Shown in pieces: positions 13,501 to 23,754 of a stretch of DNA of 64,000 nucleotides (positions within the stretch are counted from its first letter, which is position 1; every line of letters begins with the position of its first letter). The notes below the pieces were generated by a model that had not been told where the DNA came from, ran no database searches, and saw nothing but the letters and a program-made list of their open reading frames with translations. The stretch comes from Nitrosospira sp. Nsp11. GTDB taxonomy: Bacteria; Pseudomonadota; Gammaproteobacteria; Burkholderiales; Nitrosomonadaceae. The translations under genes and the position numbers were made by a program. The DNA is taken from NCBI RefSeq assembly GCF_900142705.1, contig NZ_FRBV01000001.1, forward strand, positions 372,001 to 436,000, in the 5' to 3' direction.

Positions 13501-14628
13501 TTAACGAGCAAGCATTGGCCAATAAACATTGGTATCTACCGACAGCTCCAATTTTCGAGAAGACTTCTGATACCTATCCTGATGCTTTCGGCCACTTTTA
13601 CGCGCGATAAGGAGACCAATCAGGCCAAGCGCAAAGAGCGCTAATGTCGACGGTTCAGGAACAGCGCTAATTTCATTGGGGATGATTCCGCCCTCGCCCT
13701 GATTTCCGTTTCCACCGGTGCCGCTAATGCCGGAACCATTACCCATACCCCCGCCATCCGAGTTATCAAAATCGAACCAGCTATCGGCATCCCCGTTACC
13801 TCCAATACCAGTACCAGGGTTAGTACTGTCAGAACCTGTACCGGCACCAGTGCCTCCTGCGTGGCTTTGACCAGTACCACCACCGCCTCCGCTTCCACCA
13901 AGGCCGCCGCCACCGCCACCGAAGTCGCCACTATCCACAATGCTCTTATGGGGATACAAGCCAGCGCTTCCGCTACCCCCGGGCATTAAGTCTCGGCCCC
14001 TGCCACTCCTGCCAGAACCGCTACTGCCGCCCGACCCAATCTCTTCGGGGCAAAGACTTCCTCCTCGCTTGTGCGACTGCTCCTGCCGTGGTTGCAGGCA
14101 ACCGTCTCGCGAACTTTGCCGAACTATTGCAGGCGCCACAGCCGGTGAGGTTTTCCGAATAAATGCCTGTGAATTTTTTTCGACTGTTAGCGGATCCTCT
14201 AGTGAAATGCCCAACATGGCAAAAAATTCATCTGCGGCATTTTTGTCTTCACTTGATTCGACAATGTGAGTCACGTCGATGAGATCAGCAAACGGATGGT
14301 CCAGGATGAGAAAAGTCGCCATATCAAGACCCGGTAAATCGCTTCCAAAAACCGAGTGGAAGCCATAAAGTATATCGATTCCGCCCGGATAATTAGCCGA
14401 CGGCGCAGCATTCGCGGCAGTGTGCTGGTTCCACAAGAGAGGATTTGCAGGTATCCGAGCATCATCATCCCCCGTGCTGATCCTGGTGAGATCGCCGTAT
14501 TGCGCGTCATAGGCATCCCCATCCAAAGAAGGCGCAAGGTCGAGCTGAAATATGGGAAAAGCATGGGCGTTTGCAGAAAATAAAAGTATTAAAAATACCC
14601 CTGCTCGCAAGAAAATTTTTATGCTCAC
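13501..14628 (-). CDS. PEP-CTERM exported Gly-rich protein
   Basis: A 375-residue protein with signal sequence (MSIKIFLRAGVFLILLFSAN to AHA). An N-terminal domain of about 150 residues contains LDLAPSLDGDAYDAQYGD and GIDILYGFHSVFGSDLPGLD. A low-complexity Gly/Ser/Asp region follows at about 200-310. The C-terminus has the sorting motif VPEPSTLALFALGLIGLLIA followed by RKSGRK, the PEP-CTERM tripartite signal recognised by exosortase/EpsH. Such proteins are exported and often linked to exopolysaccharide. Oddly the frame continues 27 residues past the basic cluster, whereas these signals normally sit at the very end. The function of the N-terminal domain is unknown. Confidence 0.85.
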   Translation of the reverse strand: MSIKIFLRAGVFLILLFSANAHAFPIFQLDLAPSLDGDAYDAQYGDLTRISTGDDDARIPANPLLWNQHTAANAAPSANYPGGIDILYGFHSVFGSDLPGLDMATFLILDHPFADLIDVTHIVESSEDKNAADEFFAMLGISLEDPLTVEKNSQAFIRKTSPAVAPAIVRQSSRDGCLQPRQEQSHKRGGSLCPEEIGSGGSSGSGRSGRGRDLMPGGSGSAGLYPHKSIVDSGDFGGGGGGLGGSGGGGGTGQSHAGGTGAGTGSDSTNPGTGIGGNGDADSWFDFDNSDGGGMGNGSGISGTGGNGNQGEGGIIPNEISAVPEPSTLALFALGLIGLLIARKSGRKHQDRYQKSSRKLELSVDTNVYWPMLAR

Positions 14629-15238
14629 TTTACGCGTACTCCGATTTACCGATGCTCATCTGATAACTGAGGTAAAAACTTGAAGATCAGCGCGGTCCGG
14701 GCAGCGCGATCAGCAGTTCAAGCCCAAGAAAAAAGCCTTTCAAGTCATGTGCGCATCATAACAACCTCGGCAGTAGGGTCAATTGGACCTTGGTACACCT
14801 TCAGGCGCAAATGGATTATTACGTTCCGAGTTCAAGGACAAATTGGCGCTCCATCCTATCGGCGAGCAGGAAGCACGGACGAAGCCGGTAAGGGCAGGAA
14901 GGAAAAAATTACCGGTGAATCTCGGGCAGGAAGATATGTTCTGACGGACGTGCAGGGTGGAATCGAATAACTACGCTGAAGAAGTCCGTGGTAATTGAAC
15001 ACTCGCTCTTCAGGAGGCCTGGTAACAAAACCGCAGCCCATCCAGCATGGGTGATCGGAACCACATCAATACGCGCCATGATAGCAAGACGTACCGGCTA
15101 TTTGATGACGTCACCGCGACCTGTCGCCAAAAACGAAGATTGGACGACTATGATAGTGATACGGAGTCACTCAGGAAGGGAAATCCTGACCTGGCGAACC
15201 TACCTGCTCTTCATGGACAGATGCGGCAAATGTTGGAA
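14629..15238. other. Gene-poor region between PEP-CTERM gene and pirin
   Basis: About 610 bp without a gene I would call. Plus-strand reading frames exist at 14680-14970 and 15047-15244. The second (65 codons) ends with LRKGNPDLANLPALHGQMRQ, which reads like the C-terminus of a larger enzyme, possibly a sulfatase, but has no matching upstream part. The left end should carry the promoter of the PEP-CTERM gene. Confidence 0.5.
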
Positions 15239-16135
15239 CTATGACAAACGTCCCATCCTGCCGCTTTGGTAATCGGTAATCGCCTGTCTGATTTCCTCTG
15301 GCTTGTTCATAACAAAAGGGCCGCTTCCCACAATTGGTTCGTCGATCGGTTCACCGCAAAGCAGCAGCGTTGTTGCGTTTTGTGCGCTATCAATGCAAAT
15401 CTGGTCGCCAGCCCGATCAAACAGACCAACCTCCCCCGCCCGGATCGTTTCAGAACCATTCACGTTTACCGACCCTTTGAGCACTACCAGCAACGTGGTG
15501 TACCCTTCGGGTGTCGGGAGGCAGAATGACTGCTCACTCGCCAAACGAAGATCCCACACATGAACCGGCGTAAACGTTTGCGCCGGCCCCCTTATACCGC
15601 CAAACTCGCCAGCGATGATGCGCAGCGTTCCATAACCGCCGGGGAGATCCAGCGCGGGGATCTCCCTATTCGATATGCTTTGATAGCGCGGTGAGGACGT
15701 TTTGTCTTTTGCGGGCAGGTTGACCCACAACTGCACCATTTCCAGCGTACCGCCTTGTCGCGCAAAATTGCCGCCATGAAATTCTTCATGAACCAGGCCG
15801 GAGGCCGCCGTCATCCATTGCACATCACCGGGACCAATAATGCCGCCACTGCCGGAGCTGTCGCGATGCTCCACCTCGCCGCTATATACGATAGTTACCG
15901 TCTCGAATCCGCGATGCGGATGTTCACTGACACCAAGGCGTTTTTCTGTTGGCGGAAATTCCATCGGACCAGCATGATCGAGAAGCAGAAAAGGGCTGAT
16001 CATCGGCCCCAGGTTCGAATAGGCGAAAAGTGTTCGTACGGGGAAACCGTCGCCAACCCAGTGCTGCTCTCCCCCGCGCTGGACGCGCGATAATTTTTTG
16101 GTGGATTTTCCAGCTGCTATTTCAAGTATCCTCAT
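15239..16135 (-). CDS. Pirin family protein
   Basis: Read from MRILEIAAGK (ATG at 16135, preceded by GGGAGA) the protein has 298 residues; the open frame reaches back to 16195. The two-cupin pirin fold is shown by SEHPHRGFETVTIVYSGEVE with the metal-ligand His residues, then EHRDS and AASGLVHEEFHG supplying further His and Glu ligands. Pirins are iron-binding cupins; some bind transcription factors, others act as quercetin dioxygenases. The specific role here is unknown. It follows an EmrE-type exporter gene on the same strand by about 30 bp and is probably co-transcribed with it. Confidence 0.92.
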   Translation of the reverse strand: MRILEIAAGKSTKKLSRVQRGGEQHWVGDGFPVRTLFAYSNLGPMISPFLLLDHAGPMEFPPTEKRLGVSEHPHRGFETVTIVYSGEVEHRDSSGSGGIIGPGDVQWMTAASGLVHEEFHGGNFARQGGTLEMVQLWVNLPAKDKTSSPRYQSISNREIPALDLPGGYGTLRIIAGEFGGIRGPAQTFTPVHVWDLRLASEQSFCLPTPEGYTTLLVVLKGSVNVNGSETIRAGEVGLFDRAGDQICIDSAQNATTLLLCGEPIDEPIVGSGPFVMNKPEEIRQAITDYQSGRMGRLS

Positions 16136-16166
16136 GACATTCTCCCGCTTCAAGGTGAATAGTAGG

Positions 16167-16496
16167 TTAATGGGAAACTGACCTGGAAAATACATTCAGG
16201 ACAATTACGCCAGCGACGATAAGCGCCAGTCCGAGCATAGCGAAACCATCAAGCGTTTGCCCGAAAGCGAGCCACGCAATAAGCGTGACAAGCACGATAC
16301 CGGCGCCAGACCAGATAGCGTAGGCGACTCCAACGGGGATTGTGCGTAGGGTAAGAGACAGGAAAAAGAAGGCAGCGGCGTAGCCGGCTACCACTACAAG
16401 GGACGGCCACAATTGCGTGAATCCGTTACTCGACTTCAAAGCGGAAGTCGCAATAACTTCACTGATAATTGCGATAGAAAGGAAAAGCCATTGCAT
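16167..16496 (-). CDS. emrE: EmrE-type small multidrug resistance transporter
   Basis: A 109-residue membrane protein with four predicted transmembrane helices. The essential proton/substrate-coupling glutamate is E13 in [15 protein letters not shown]. The sequences [24 protein letters not shown] and [10 protein letters not shown] follow the E. coli EmrE pattern closely, so the QAC-exporter subgroup is more likely than SugE/Gdx. It would exchange protons for cationic drugs across the inner membrane as a dual-topology dimer. It lies directly upstream of the pirin gene on the same strand. Confidence 0.92.
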   Translation of the reverse strand: MQWLFLSIAIISEVIATSALKSSNGFTQLWPSLVVVAGYAAAFFFLSLTLRTIPVGVAYAIWSGAGIVLVTLIAWLAFGQTLDGFAMLGLALIVAGVIVLNVFSRSVSH

Positions 16497-16757
16497 TGCC
16501 GGCTCCTGCCTGATCGGCGTACGGAATTGACTTTATTAACATCATACGCCAAGTGGCGACATCGGCGATAATCGGAACGCCACCCAGATGCTTTATGTGC
16601 GTCACCGTACCGACCAGATTTTTGCTCCTCAATAACGTTCAAAAATTCAGACGCGCGGCTGCTGGAAATCATAATCCATGAGTTGCAAGCCGACAAAAAA
16701 TAAGCAGAAACTACAGACTACCTCATCCTCGATCAAGACTCTAAAAAAGGGAATACC

Positions 16758-17924
16758 GTGCCACATCTTTCTATCATCGCCGCAACGTTGTTGTTATTTA
16801 CATCAGTGGTCAACGCTGCGGTAACCGAGGACGCTTATATTGCCGGTTATGCCGCTGGGATTCTCAAGCATGGTTTCAAGGTCGAAATACCGACGTTGAT
16901 CGTGCGGGAAGGCATCATTACAGTTCCGGCGAATAAACTGACACCGGACAACCGTATCTCGATTGTGCACGCACTGTCACAGATTCCGGGAGTCACTGCG
17001 GTTACTGTGTCTGAAAGTATTGCCGGTGGTTCCGCGCAGCGCGATGCATTCAAGCCTATTCAGCAACGCCCCGCCACCTCGCAGGAACCGGGACCGGAAG
17101 AGGCAGTTGCAAGTGAAGGAGTGCCCGCAGCGGGTCCAGCGGTTCTCGCAACCGGAATGCTGCCTGAAGGTCATCTGTTCAAGCCATTGCTGGCTGATCC
17201 CCGTTGGGCTCATTTCTCCGCCGCATACCGTAATTATGTTGGAAACAACATTGATGGAAATAACAATGGCGCTGTCAGCTTCGGGGAAACGATTCCGTTC
17301 TACCGCTCTAATTTTGGAAACTCGACGGTGCAATGGGAAGCCGGCCTCCAGGCTGCCGTCTTCAGCGACTTCAATCTCGGTGCGCCCTCTGCGGATCTCA
17401 TCAATACCGATTTTATAGCTTCGGCCTACGGAAGTATGCGAGCGGGCAACTTTTCGGCTTTCGGCCGCGTCTATCACCAGAGCTCGCATCTTGGCGACGA
17501 GTTTTTGCTGCGCAGGTTAACCAATTTCGAGCGGATCAACCTTAGCTATGAAGGAGCCGATCTCAGGCTGTCGTATGAGCTCCCGTATGGACTACGAGTC
17601 TACGGCGGAGGAGGAGGCATTTTTCACAAGGAACCCTCGACAATCAAACCTTGGTCAATACAATATGGTGTCGAGTTCAGAAGCCCCCGGCGAATCGAGG
17701 TTGTATCAATGCGACCGATTGTAGCGGTTGACATCAAAAACCATGAACAGAATGACTGGAACGCCGATGTATCCGCGAGGGCGGGCGTGCAATTGGATCA
17801 CTTCCAGGCATTTGGTCGAAAACTCCTGTTCCTGGTAGAATATTTCCACGGAAATTCTCCCACCGGGCAGTTTTTCAGACAAAGGGTCGACTATCTTGGT
17901 TTTGGCGCGCACTACCATTTTTAA
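16758..17924 (+). CDS. DUF1207 family exported protein
   Basis: The 388-residue protein starts at GTG 16758 with AAAGGGA upstream. A signal peptide (MPHLSIIAATLLLFTSVVNA) is followed by a domain of about 65 residues resembling a BON-like fold (YIAGYAAGILKHGFKVEIP, ISIVHALSQIPGVTAVTVSE). A Pro/Ala-rich linker then leads to the conserved DUF1207 region beginning LFKPLLADPRWAHFSAAYR. The end (DYLGFGAHYHF) and many alternating aromatic residues suggest an outer-membrane beta-barrel. The family has no established function. It is a single gene with its own upstream region. Confidence 0.85.
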   Translation: MPHLSIIAATLLLFTSVVNAAVTEDAYIAGYAAGILKHGFKVEIPTLIVREGIITVPANKLTPDNRISIVHALSQIPGVTAVTVSESIAGGSAQRDAFKPIQQRPATSQEPGPEEAVASEGVPAAGPAVLATGMLPEGHLFKPLLADPRWAHFSAAYRNYVGNNIDGNNNGAVSFGETIPFYRSNFGNSTVQWEAGLQAAVFSDFNLGAPSADLINTDFIASAYGSMRAGNFSAFGRVYHQSSHLGDEFLLRRLTNFERINLSYEGADLRLSYELPYGLRVYGGGGGIFHKEPSTIKPWSIQYGVEFRSPRRIEVVSMRPIVAVDIKNHEQNDWNADVSARAGVQLDHFQAFGRKLLFLVEYFHGNSPTGQFFRQRVDYLGFGAHYHF

Positions 17925-18069
17925 ACCCTGGCCGGCAAATGCTGCATGGATGCACTTCCACTTCCTGGCAACTGCACTTCAACCTGATTACTCGGTGGGA
18001 CTATTGCTGAGCAAGTCGATGAGCTCTGACCGCGTGGCCCGGTAGCGGCTGTTCCAAGATTTCCTACGC

Positions 18070-19908
18070 ATGTCCAACACCATTCAGCGGGCCTATCCGT
18101 CGCATGCTTACGATGCACTGCTCCGGCATGGCTTCCATCCCGTACTGGCTCGCGTCTATGCTGCGCGTGGTATCGAAGAGCCAGCGCAACTCGAGGTGGA
18201 TTGGTCCCGGCTAATCCCATTCAGTCGCCTGAAGAATATTTCACTAATGGCGCGATTTCTTGCCGAGGCAATCCTGGCTCGAAAACGTCTCCTGATCGTA
18301 GCCGATTATGATTCGGACGGCGCCACCGCTTGCGCCGTTGCCATCCGCGCTCTTAGGCAATTCGGCGCGGTAGTCGATTATCTTGTCCCCAACCGCTTCG
18401 AATACGGTTATGGCCTAACACCGGAGATCGTGCGTCTTGCAGCCGGCGCCGTAGGCGCAACGGCAACCGGCGGGACAAGCCGTCCCGACATACTGATCAC
18501 GGTGGATAATGGCATAGCCAGCGTAGAAGGCGTAGCTGAAGCCAACCGTTTCGGTATGCAAGTGCTTGTTACCGATCATCACCTGCCCGGGGATGAATTG
18601 CCGGATGCCGCAGTGATCGTGAATCCAAATCAGCCCGGCTGCGATTTTCCCAGTAAACATCTCGCCGGCGTCGGCGTAATGTTTTATCTGATGCTGGCGT
18701 TACGGGCAGAGTTGCGCGCAAATGGAGTTTTTCGCGCCCCTCAAAAGGAACCTAATCTTGCCATCCTGCTGGACCTGGTTGCGCTGGGCACCGTAGCCGA
18801 TGTCGTAAAACTCGATGACAACAACCGGATTTTAGTACACCAAGGTTTGCAGCGTATCCGCAAGGGGCGCGGCTGCGCAGGCATCAACGCTCTCCTGCAA
18901 GTTGCGCGACGGGATTTTCAGCGCGTATCCGCCTACGAACTGGGTTTCATGTTGGGGCCGAGATTGAACGCAGCGGGACGGCTCGACGACATGTCGCTAG
19001 GCATTGAGTGTCTCATTACAGATGATGCATCCCGCGCTTCGCAAATTGCCCTGCAACTCGATACGCTTAACCGCAAACGCCAGGAAATCGAGGCGGATAT
19101 GCAGGATAGTGCGTTAACGATGCTGGAGAATGCTCTCCTTCCGGTACCGGCTCCCCAATCACAACACCCAACTATAAAGGCGCCGGATACCCATAGCCTG
19201 AGCCTGTTCGATCCAAGCTGGCATCAAGGCGTGATAGGCATACTTGCATCGCGCATCAAGGATAAGTTCCATCGCCCAGTCATCGCATTCGCACCAGGCA
19301 GCAATGGCGAATTGAAGGGTTCGGGGAGATCCATTACGGGATTTCATCTAAGGGATGCACTGGATCTCGTTTCAAAACGCTATCCGGGCCTTTTGCTGAA
19401 ATTCGGCGGCCATTCAGCCGCGGCTGGGCTGACCATACTTACCGGTGATTTCGAAAAATTTCGCGATGCGTTCGAGCAAACTGCGCAGGCGCTGCTCGCG
19501 CCGGCTGATCTCAAGCGCATTATTGAAACCGACGGTGATCTGGACGAATCCGAAATGAATCTGGAACTGGCACGGCATCTTACGGAACAGATATGGGGCC
19601 AGGGTTTTGCGCCGCCCACATTCAGTAGCCGCTTTTGTGTGGAGGATCAGCGTGTGGTTGGGCAAAGACATTTAAAATTAAAACTGAGGAGACAGGAAAC
19701 AAAGATCAGGGATGGCGAGCGAATGAAGCCGAAGATTCTTTATGACGGCATATTATTTTCCCACGCAAGTCCTCTTCCAGATGTCATAGAGGCGATTTAC
19801 CGGCTACAGATAAATGAGTTCAACGGCAGTTCCACCTTGCAATTCATCCTGGAGCATTGGTTTCAGCCTGTGCCTGATGCTCAAGTTACGCTTTCTCAAG
19901 AGCGATGA
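18070..19908 (+). CDS. recJ: Single-stranded-DNA-specific exonuclease RecJ
   Basis: A 612-residue DHH phosphoesterase. Motif I is VADYDSDGATACA (D79-G84), the DHH motif is VTDHHLPGDELPDAA (169-171), and the DHHA1 motif GGHSAAAGLTI lies near 450. GLRNAGRxD-like sequence LGPRLNAAGRLDD is present. A C-terminal OB-type domain completes it. RecJ degrades single strands 5' to 3' in RecF recombination, mismatch repair and base excision repair. An insert of about 20 residues (PVPAPQSQHPTIKAPDTHSL) between the core domains is longer than usual. Nothing suggests an operon with mfd, which begins 176 bp later. Confidence 0.96.
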   Translation: MSNTIQRAYPSHAYDALLRHGFHPVLARVYAARGIEEPAQLEVDWSRLIPFSRLKNISLMARFLAEAILARKRLLIVADYDSDGATACAVAIRALRQFGAVVDYLVPNRFEYGYGLTPEIVRLAAGAVGATATGGTSRPDILITVDNGIASVEGVAEANRFGMQVLVTDHHLPGDELPDAAVIVNPNQPGCDFPSKHLAGVGVMFYLMLALRAELRANGVFRAPQKEPNLAILLDLVALGTVADVVKLDDNNRILVHQGLQRIRKGRGCAGINALLQVARRDFQRVSAYELGFMLGPRLNAAGRLDDMSLGIECLITDDASRASQIALQLDTLNRKRQEIEADMQDSALTMLENALLPVPAPQSQHPTIKAPDTHSLSLFDPSWHQGVIGILASRIKDKFHRPVIAFAPGSNGELKGSGRSITGFHLRDALDLVSKRYPGLLLKFGGHSAAAGLTILTGDFEKFRDAFEQTAQALLAPADLKRIIETDGDLDESEMNLELARHLTEQIWGQGFAPPTFSSRFCVEDQRVVGQRHLKLKLRRQETKIRDGERMKPKILYDGILFSHASPLPDVIEAIYRLQINEFNGSSTLQFILEHWFQPVPDAQVTLSQER

Positions 19909-20084
19909 ACCTGATACGCCGTTTTTTATCGCACCGTATTTCTGCCGGAGGGCGATGAAAGAAACATACTTTCGCAGCCAGCCATCCGTCTGCTGGATAT
20001 ACGGCATTATAACTGTCATATAATGTCTCTCTTTTTTATGTGGAGCGCGGTGTTTATTGGCCGCGGCTATTGAAAACAGTACAG

Positions 20085-23000
20085 ATGCCATTCAAGTTGA
20101 CTATTCCCCAGTCCGGTTCGATGATCCGCTATGGTCATTTCGACGGTTCCGGTGATGCCCTGGCTCTGGCAAAACTGGCGCAGGAAGCAAAACCTATCGC
20201 CATCATCACGGCAAGCGCGCTCGCCGCGCAAAGGCTGCTGGAGGAAATCCCTTTTTTTGCCCCCGAGTTGAGAACACGGCTGTTGCCGGACTGGGAGACC
20301 CTGCCCTACGATACCTTTTCACCTCATCAAGATCTCGTTTCCGACCGGCTTGCCACGCTTTACCAGCTCATGAGCGGCGCCTGCGATGTACTGATCGTTC
20401 CTGTCACTACCGCGTTATACCGAATGCCACCGCGAGAGTATCTGGCAGCGCATACTTTTTTTCTCAAGCGGGGTGAAACGCTTAATCTGAACACGCTACG
20501 CGGCCAAATGACTTTGGCGGGTTACAGCCATGTAACCCAGGTGCTCTCGCCGGGTGAATACAGTGTGCGCGGCGGGCTGGTAGATCTGTTTCCAATGGGT
20601 AGCCCGCTGCCCTACCGGATCGATTTGCTGGATAACGAAATTGAAACCATCCGTACGTTTGATGTGGATACGCAGAGAAGCGTCTATCCCGTCACGGAGA
20701 TACGATTACTGCCGGCGCGTGAATTCCCTCTCGACGAAGAAGCCCGCAGTCGTTTTCGAGGTCGTTTTCGCGAAAATTTCGAAGGTGATCCATCGAAAAG
20801 CCGCGTCTACAGAGACATAAGCAAGGGTGCTGCGCCTGCGGGCATCGAATATTACTTGCCGCTTTTTTTTGAGGATACCGCGACAATCTTCGATTACTTG
20901 CCGCAAACGACGCTGATATGCCTGCACCATGAACTCCACCCGGCAGTGGAAAACTTCTGGCGCGACACCCAATCACGCTATCAGCTTTTGCGAGGCGACA
21001 ATGATCACCCATTGCTGCAACCGGGAGAATTATTTGTCACGACGGAGGCTTTCTTCGGCGCGCTGAAGCCCTACGCGCGCATCGAAATCCCATCCGATGC
21101 TCAAACCTCGAAAGCCGAGACTCAAAGTTGGACCCGCTCGCTACCACTTCTTCAGATTGATCGCCGCGCTGACAATCCAGCTGAGAAGCTTGATATATTT
21201 ATCGCAGAATTCGCCTCTGAGTTCACCTTTCCCGCCGGGCGAACATTGCTATTGGCAGAAAGTCTCGGCAGGCGAGAACTGATTGCAGATCATCTGAAAC
21301 AGTATGGGCTCGATACCGATATCTGCGATAGCTATGCGCAATTTCGGTCAGGCGACAAACCTTTCATGCTTGGCGTGGGGCCCTTGCACAACGGTTTTAT
21401 ATTCCGTGGCGAAGGAACAGCCTTCATTACCGAAAACGAGCTGTATGCAAGACATTTGCACGGCCGTCGCGAACGTGATTCGCGCAAAACTTCCGCAGTG
21501 GCCGATGCGATGCTGCGCGATTTGTCCGAGATCAAATCCGGTGACCCGGTTGTGCATGAGCAGCACGGCATTGGCCGTTACCTCGGACTGGTAAGCATGG
21601 ATATGGGAGAAGGCGCAACAGAATTTCTATCGCTTGAATACGCCGGTGGAGATAAGTTATATGTACCGGTTTCGCAACTGCACCTTATTGGACGATACAG
21701 CGGGGCGACGCCTGAAGCTGCGCCGCTGCATAAACTCGGCAGCGGCCAATGGGACAAAGCCAAGCGTAAAGCGATGCAACAGGTACGCGATACCGCTGCG
21801 GAACTGCTGAATCTTTATGCTCAGCGTACCGCTCGTGTGGGCCATGCGTTCAGGCTCAGGCAGCATGATTATGAAGCATTTGTTGAAGGTTTCGGGTTCG
21901 AGGAAACGCCCGATCAGGCCGCCGCGATCGATGCGGTAATCGAGGATCTGGCTTCGGCCAAGCCCATGGACCGCCTGATCTGCGGAGATGTTGGTTTCGG
22001 CAAGACCGAAGTGGCGTTGCGAGCAGCCTTTGTCGCTGTTGCGGATGGTAAACAGGTGGCTGTACTGGTACCCACTACGCTCCTGGCTGAGCAGCATTTC
22101 CAAAACTTTTCCGATCGCTTCAGCCTGATTGCGAACGAATGGCCAATCAAAATTGCGGAGCTGTCGCGTTTCCGTTCGCCGAAGGAACAAACCCAGGCGT
22201 TGGCAGGGTTGGCTACCGGGCAAATCGACATTGTCATCGGTACGCATAAACTGGTCCAGAAAGGAGTGAAATTCAGTAACCTGGGCCTGGTCATCATCGA
22301 CGAGGAGCATCGCTTCGGTGTGCGTCACAAGGAGCAACTGAAAAGTCTGCGTTCTGAAGTGGACGTGCTGACGCTCACCGCCACACCCATTCCCCGCACG
22401 CTTGCCATGTCGCTGGAAGGTCTGCGTGACTTTTCCGTAATCGCTACCGCCCCGCAAAGGCGGCTCGCCATCAAAACTTTTGTCAATCGTTTTTCCGAGG
22501 GCATTATTCGCGAAGCATGCTCGCGCGAATTAAAACGCGGCGGGCAGATATACTTTCTGCACAACGAAGTGAGCACCATTCAACCCATGCATGACAAGCT
22601 TGCACAGTTGTTGCCGGAAGCGCGCATAAATATTGCCCATGGGCAAATGCGCGAACGCGAACTGGAACATGTGATGAAGGATTTTTATCAACAGCGCTTT
22701 AATCTGTTGCTTTGCACAACCATCATCGAAACCGGTATCGATGTTCCCACCGCCAATACCATCGTCATCAATCGCGCGGACAAATTCGGTCTGGCGCAAT
22801 TACATCAGTTGCGCGGACGCGTAGGCCGCTCCCATCATCAGGCGTACGCTTACTTATTGGTGCCGGAGGAAGAGGCGCTTGGAACACAAGCCAGAAAACG
22901 TCTGGAAGCCATCCAAGCCATGGAAGAGCTGGGCGCGGGTTTTTATCTCGCCATGCACGATCTGGAAATTCGTGGCGCTGGCGAAGTACTGGGGGAATCG

Positions 23001-23546
23001 CAAAGCGGCGAGATGCAGGAAATCGGCTTCACTCTCTATGCCACTATGCTTGATGCTGCGGTTCGATCATTAAAGGAGGGCAAAGAACCCGATATGCAGC
23101 ATCCCCTGGGCGTTGCAGCCGAAATAAACTTACATGTTCCCGCGTTGCTGCCTGATGGCTACTGTAATGATGTACATGAACGCCTGGTATTGTATAAGCG
23201 CATGGCGAACTGTACAAGCGATGATGGACTGGATGATATTCAGATAGAATTGTCGGACCGCTTCGGCCTCTTGCCGGACCCCGTCAGAGCACTGCTGGAT
23301 TGTCATCGCCTGCGTGTTGCAGCTACGCCATTGGGAATTACGCGCATTGAAGCAAGTGCCGACTCCATCCAGGTGCAATTCATCCCCAACCCGCCGGTTG
23401 ATGCCGCAAAAATCGTCGCGCTCCTTCAGCGCAGCCGCGATTATGAGCTTTCCGGTCCTGATCGCTTGAAAATAAAAGCACGCATCCCCGAAGTGAAAGA
23501 ACGGGTAACGCGGATAAAAAGCTTGATCACCGAGTTGAATGGCTGA
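20085..23546 (+). CDS. mfd: Transcription-repair coupling factor Mfd
   Basis: From ATG 20085 (MPFKLTIPQSG) the protein has 1153 residues; the frame is open to a GTG at 20040, but that extension looks unlike known N-termini. Order: UvrB-like domains 1a/2/1b (DWETLPYDTFSPHQDLVSDR), the RNA-polymerase-interacting domain at about 475-560 (GDPVVHEQHGIGRYLGL), then RecG-like translocase motifs with Walker A CGDVGFGKTEVALR at about 633 and DEEH at about 739, RVGRSHHQAYAYLL, and the TRCF C-terminal domain. Mfd removes stalled RNA polymerase and recruits UvrA. The housekeeping gene is complete with no oddities. Confidence 0.97.
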   Translation: MPFKLTIPQSGSMIRYGHFDGSGDALALAKLAQEAKPIAIITASALAAQRLLEEIPFFAPELRTRLLPDWETLPYDTFSPHQDLVSDRLATLYQLMSGACDVLIVPVTTALYRMPPREYLAAHTFFLKRGETLNLNTLRGQMTLAGYSHVTQVLSPGEYSVRGGLVDLFPMGSPLPYRIDLLDNEIETIRTFDVDTQRSVYPVTEIRLLPAREFPLDEEARSRFRGRFRENFEGDPSKSRVYRDISKGAAPAGIEYYLPLFFEDTATIFDYLPQTTLICLHHELHPAVENFWRDTQSRYQLLRGDNDHPLLQPGELFVTTEAFFGALKPYARIEIPSDAQTSKAETQSWTRSLPLLQIDRRADNPAEKLDIFIAEFASEFTFPAGRTLLLAESLGRRELIADHLKQYGLDTDICDSYAQFRSGDKPFMLGVGPLHNGFIFRGEGTAFITENELYARHLHGRRERDSRKTSAVADAMLRDLSEIKSGDPVVHEQHGIGRYLGLVSMDMGEGATEFLSLEYAGGDKLYVPVSQLHLIGRYSGATPEAAPLHKLGSGQWDKAKRKAMQQVRDTAAELLNLYAQRTARVGHAFRLRQHDYEAFVEGFGFEETPDQAAAIDAVIEDLASAKPMDRLICGDVGFGKTEVALRAAFVAVADGKQVAVLVPTTLLAEQHFQNFSDRFSLIANEWPIKIAELSRFRSPKEQTQALAGLATGQIDIVIGTHKLVQKGVKFSNLGLVIIDEEHRFGVRHKEQLKSLRSEVDVLTLTATPIPRTLAMSLEGLRDFSVIATAPQRRLAIKTFVNRFSEGIIREACSRELKRGGQIYFLHNEVSTIQPMHDKLAQLLPEARINIAHGQMRERELEHVMKDFYQQRFNLLLCTTIIETGIDVPTANTIVINRADKFGLAQLHQLRGRVGRSHHQAYAYLLVPEEEALGTQARKRLEAIQAMEELGAGFYLAMHDLEIRGAGEVLGESQSGEMQEIGFTLYATMLDAAVRSLKEGKEPDMQHPLGVAAEINLHVPALLPDGYCNDVHERLVLYKRMANCTSDDGLDDIQIELSDRFGLLPDPVRALLDCHRLRVAATPLGITRIEASADSIQVQFIPNPPVDAAKIVALLQRSRDYELSGPDRLKIKARIPEVKERVTRIKSLITELNG

Positions 23547-23754
23547 AAATCCAGTTGCGATTTGACGCGGAGTCGACTATGCGTTTTGGTATTCCTTCAA
23601 CTAAGTACCATTAGCCAAGTATTGTTGATGATTACGGCGTTTCCCTTTTTTTACAAAAATAAATAGATGCCCAATTGCAGCTTTTCAGGATAATCGCCCT
23701 TCATTCGGACATAACTTGTCCGTTAATAATCGTTTATGCCGGAAAACTATCCTG

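Noticed and set aside
13650-13990. Repetitive GGT/GGC-rich stretch considered as a CRISPR or satellite array
   Set aside because: It encodes the Gly-rich linker of the PEP-CTERM protein; there are no regular repeats with unique spacers.
14680-14970. 96-codon plus-strand frame upstream of pirin
   Set aside because: Composition typical of non-coding DNA, no ribosome binding site, no family.
21657-22457. 266-codon minus-strand frame
   Set aside because: Antisense to the helicase core of mfd; no family resemblance.
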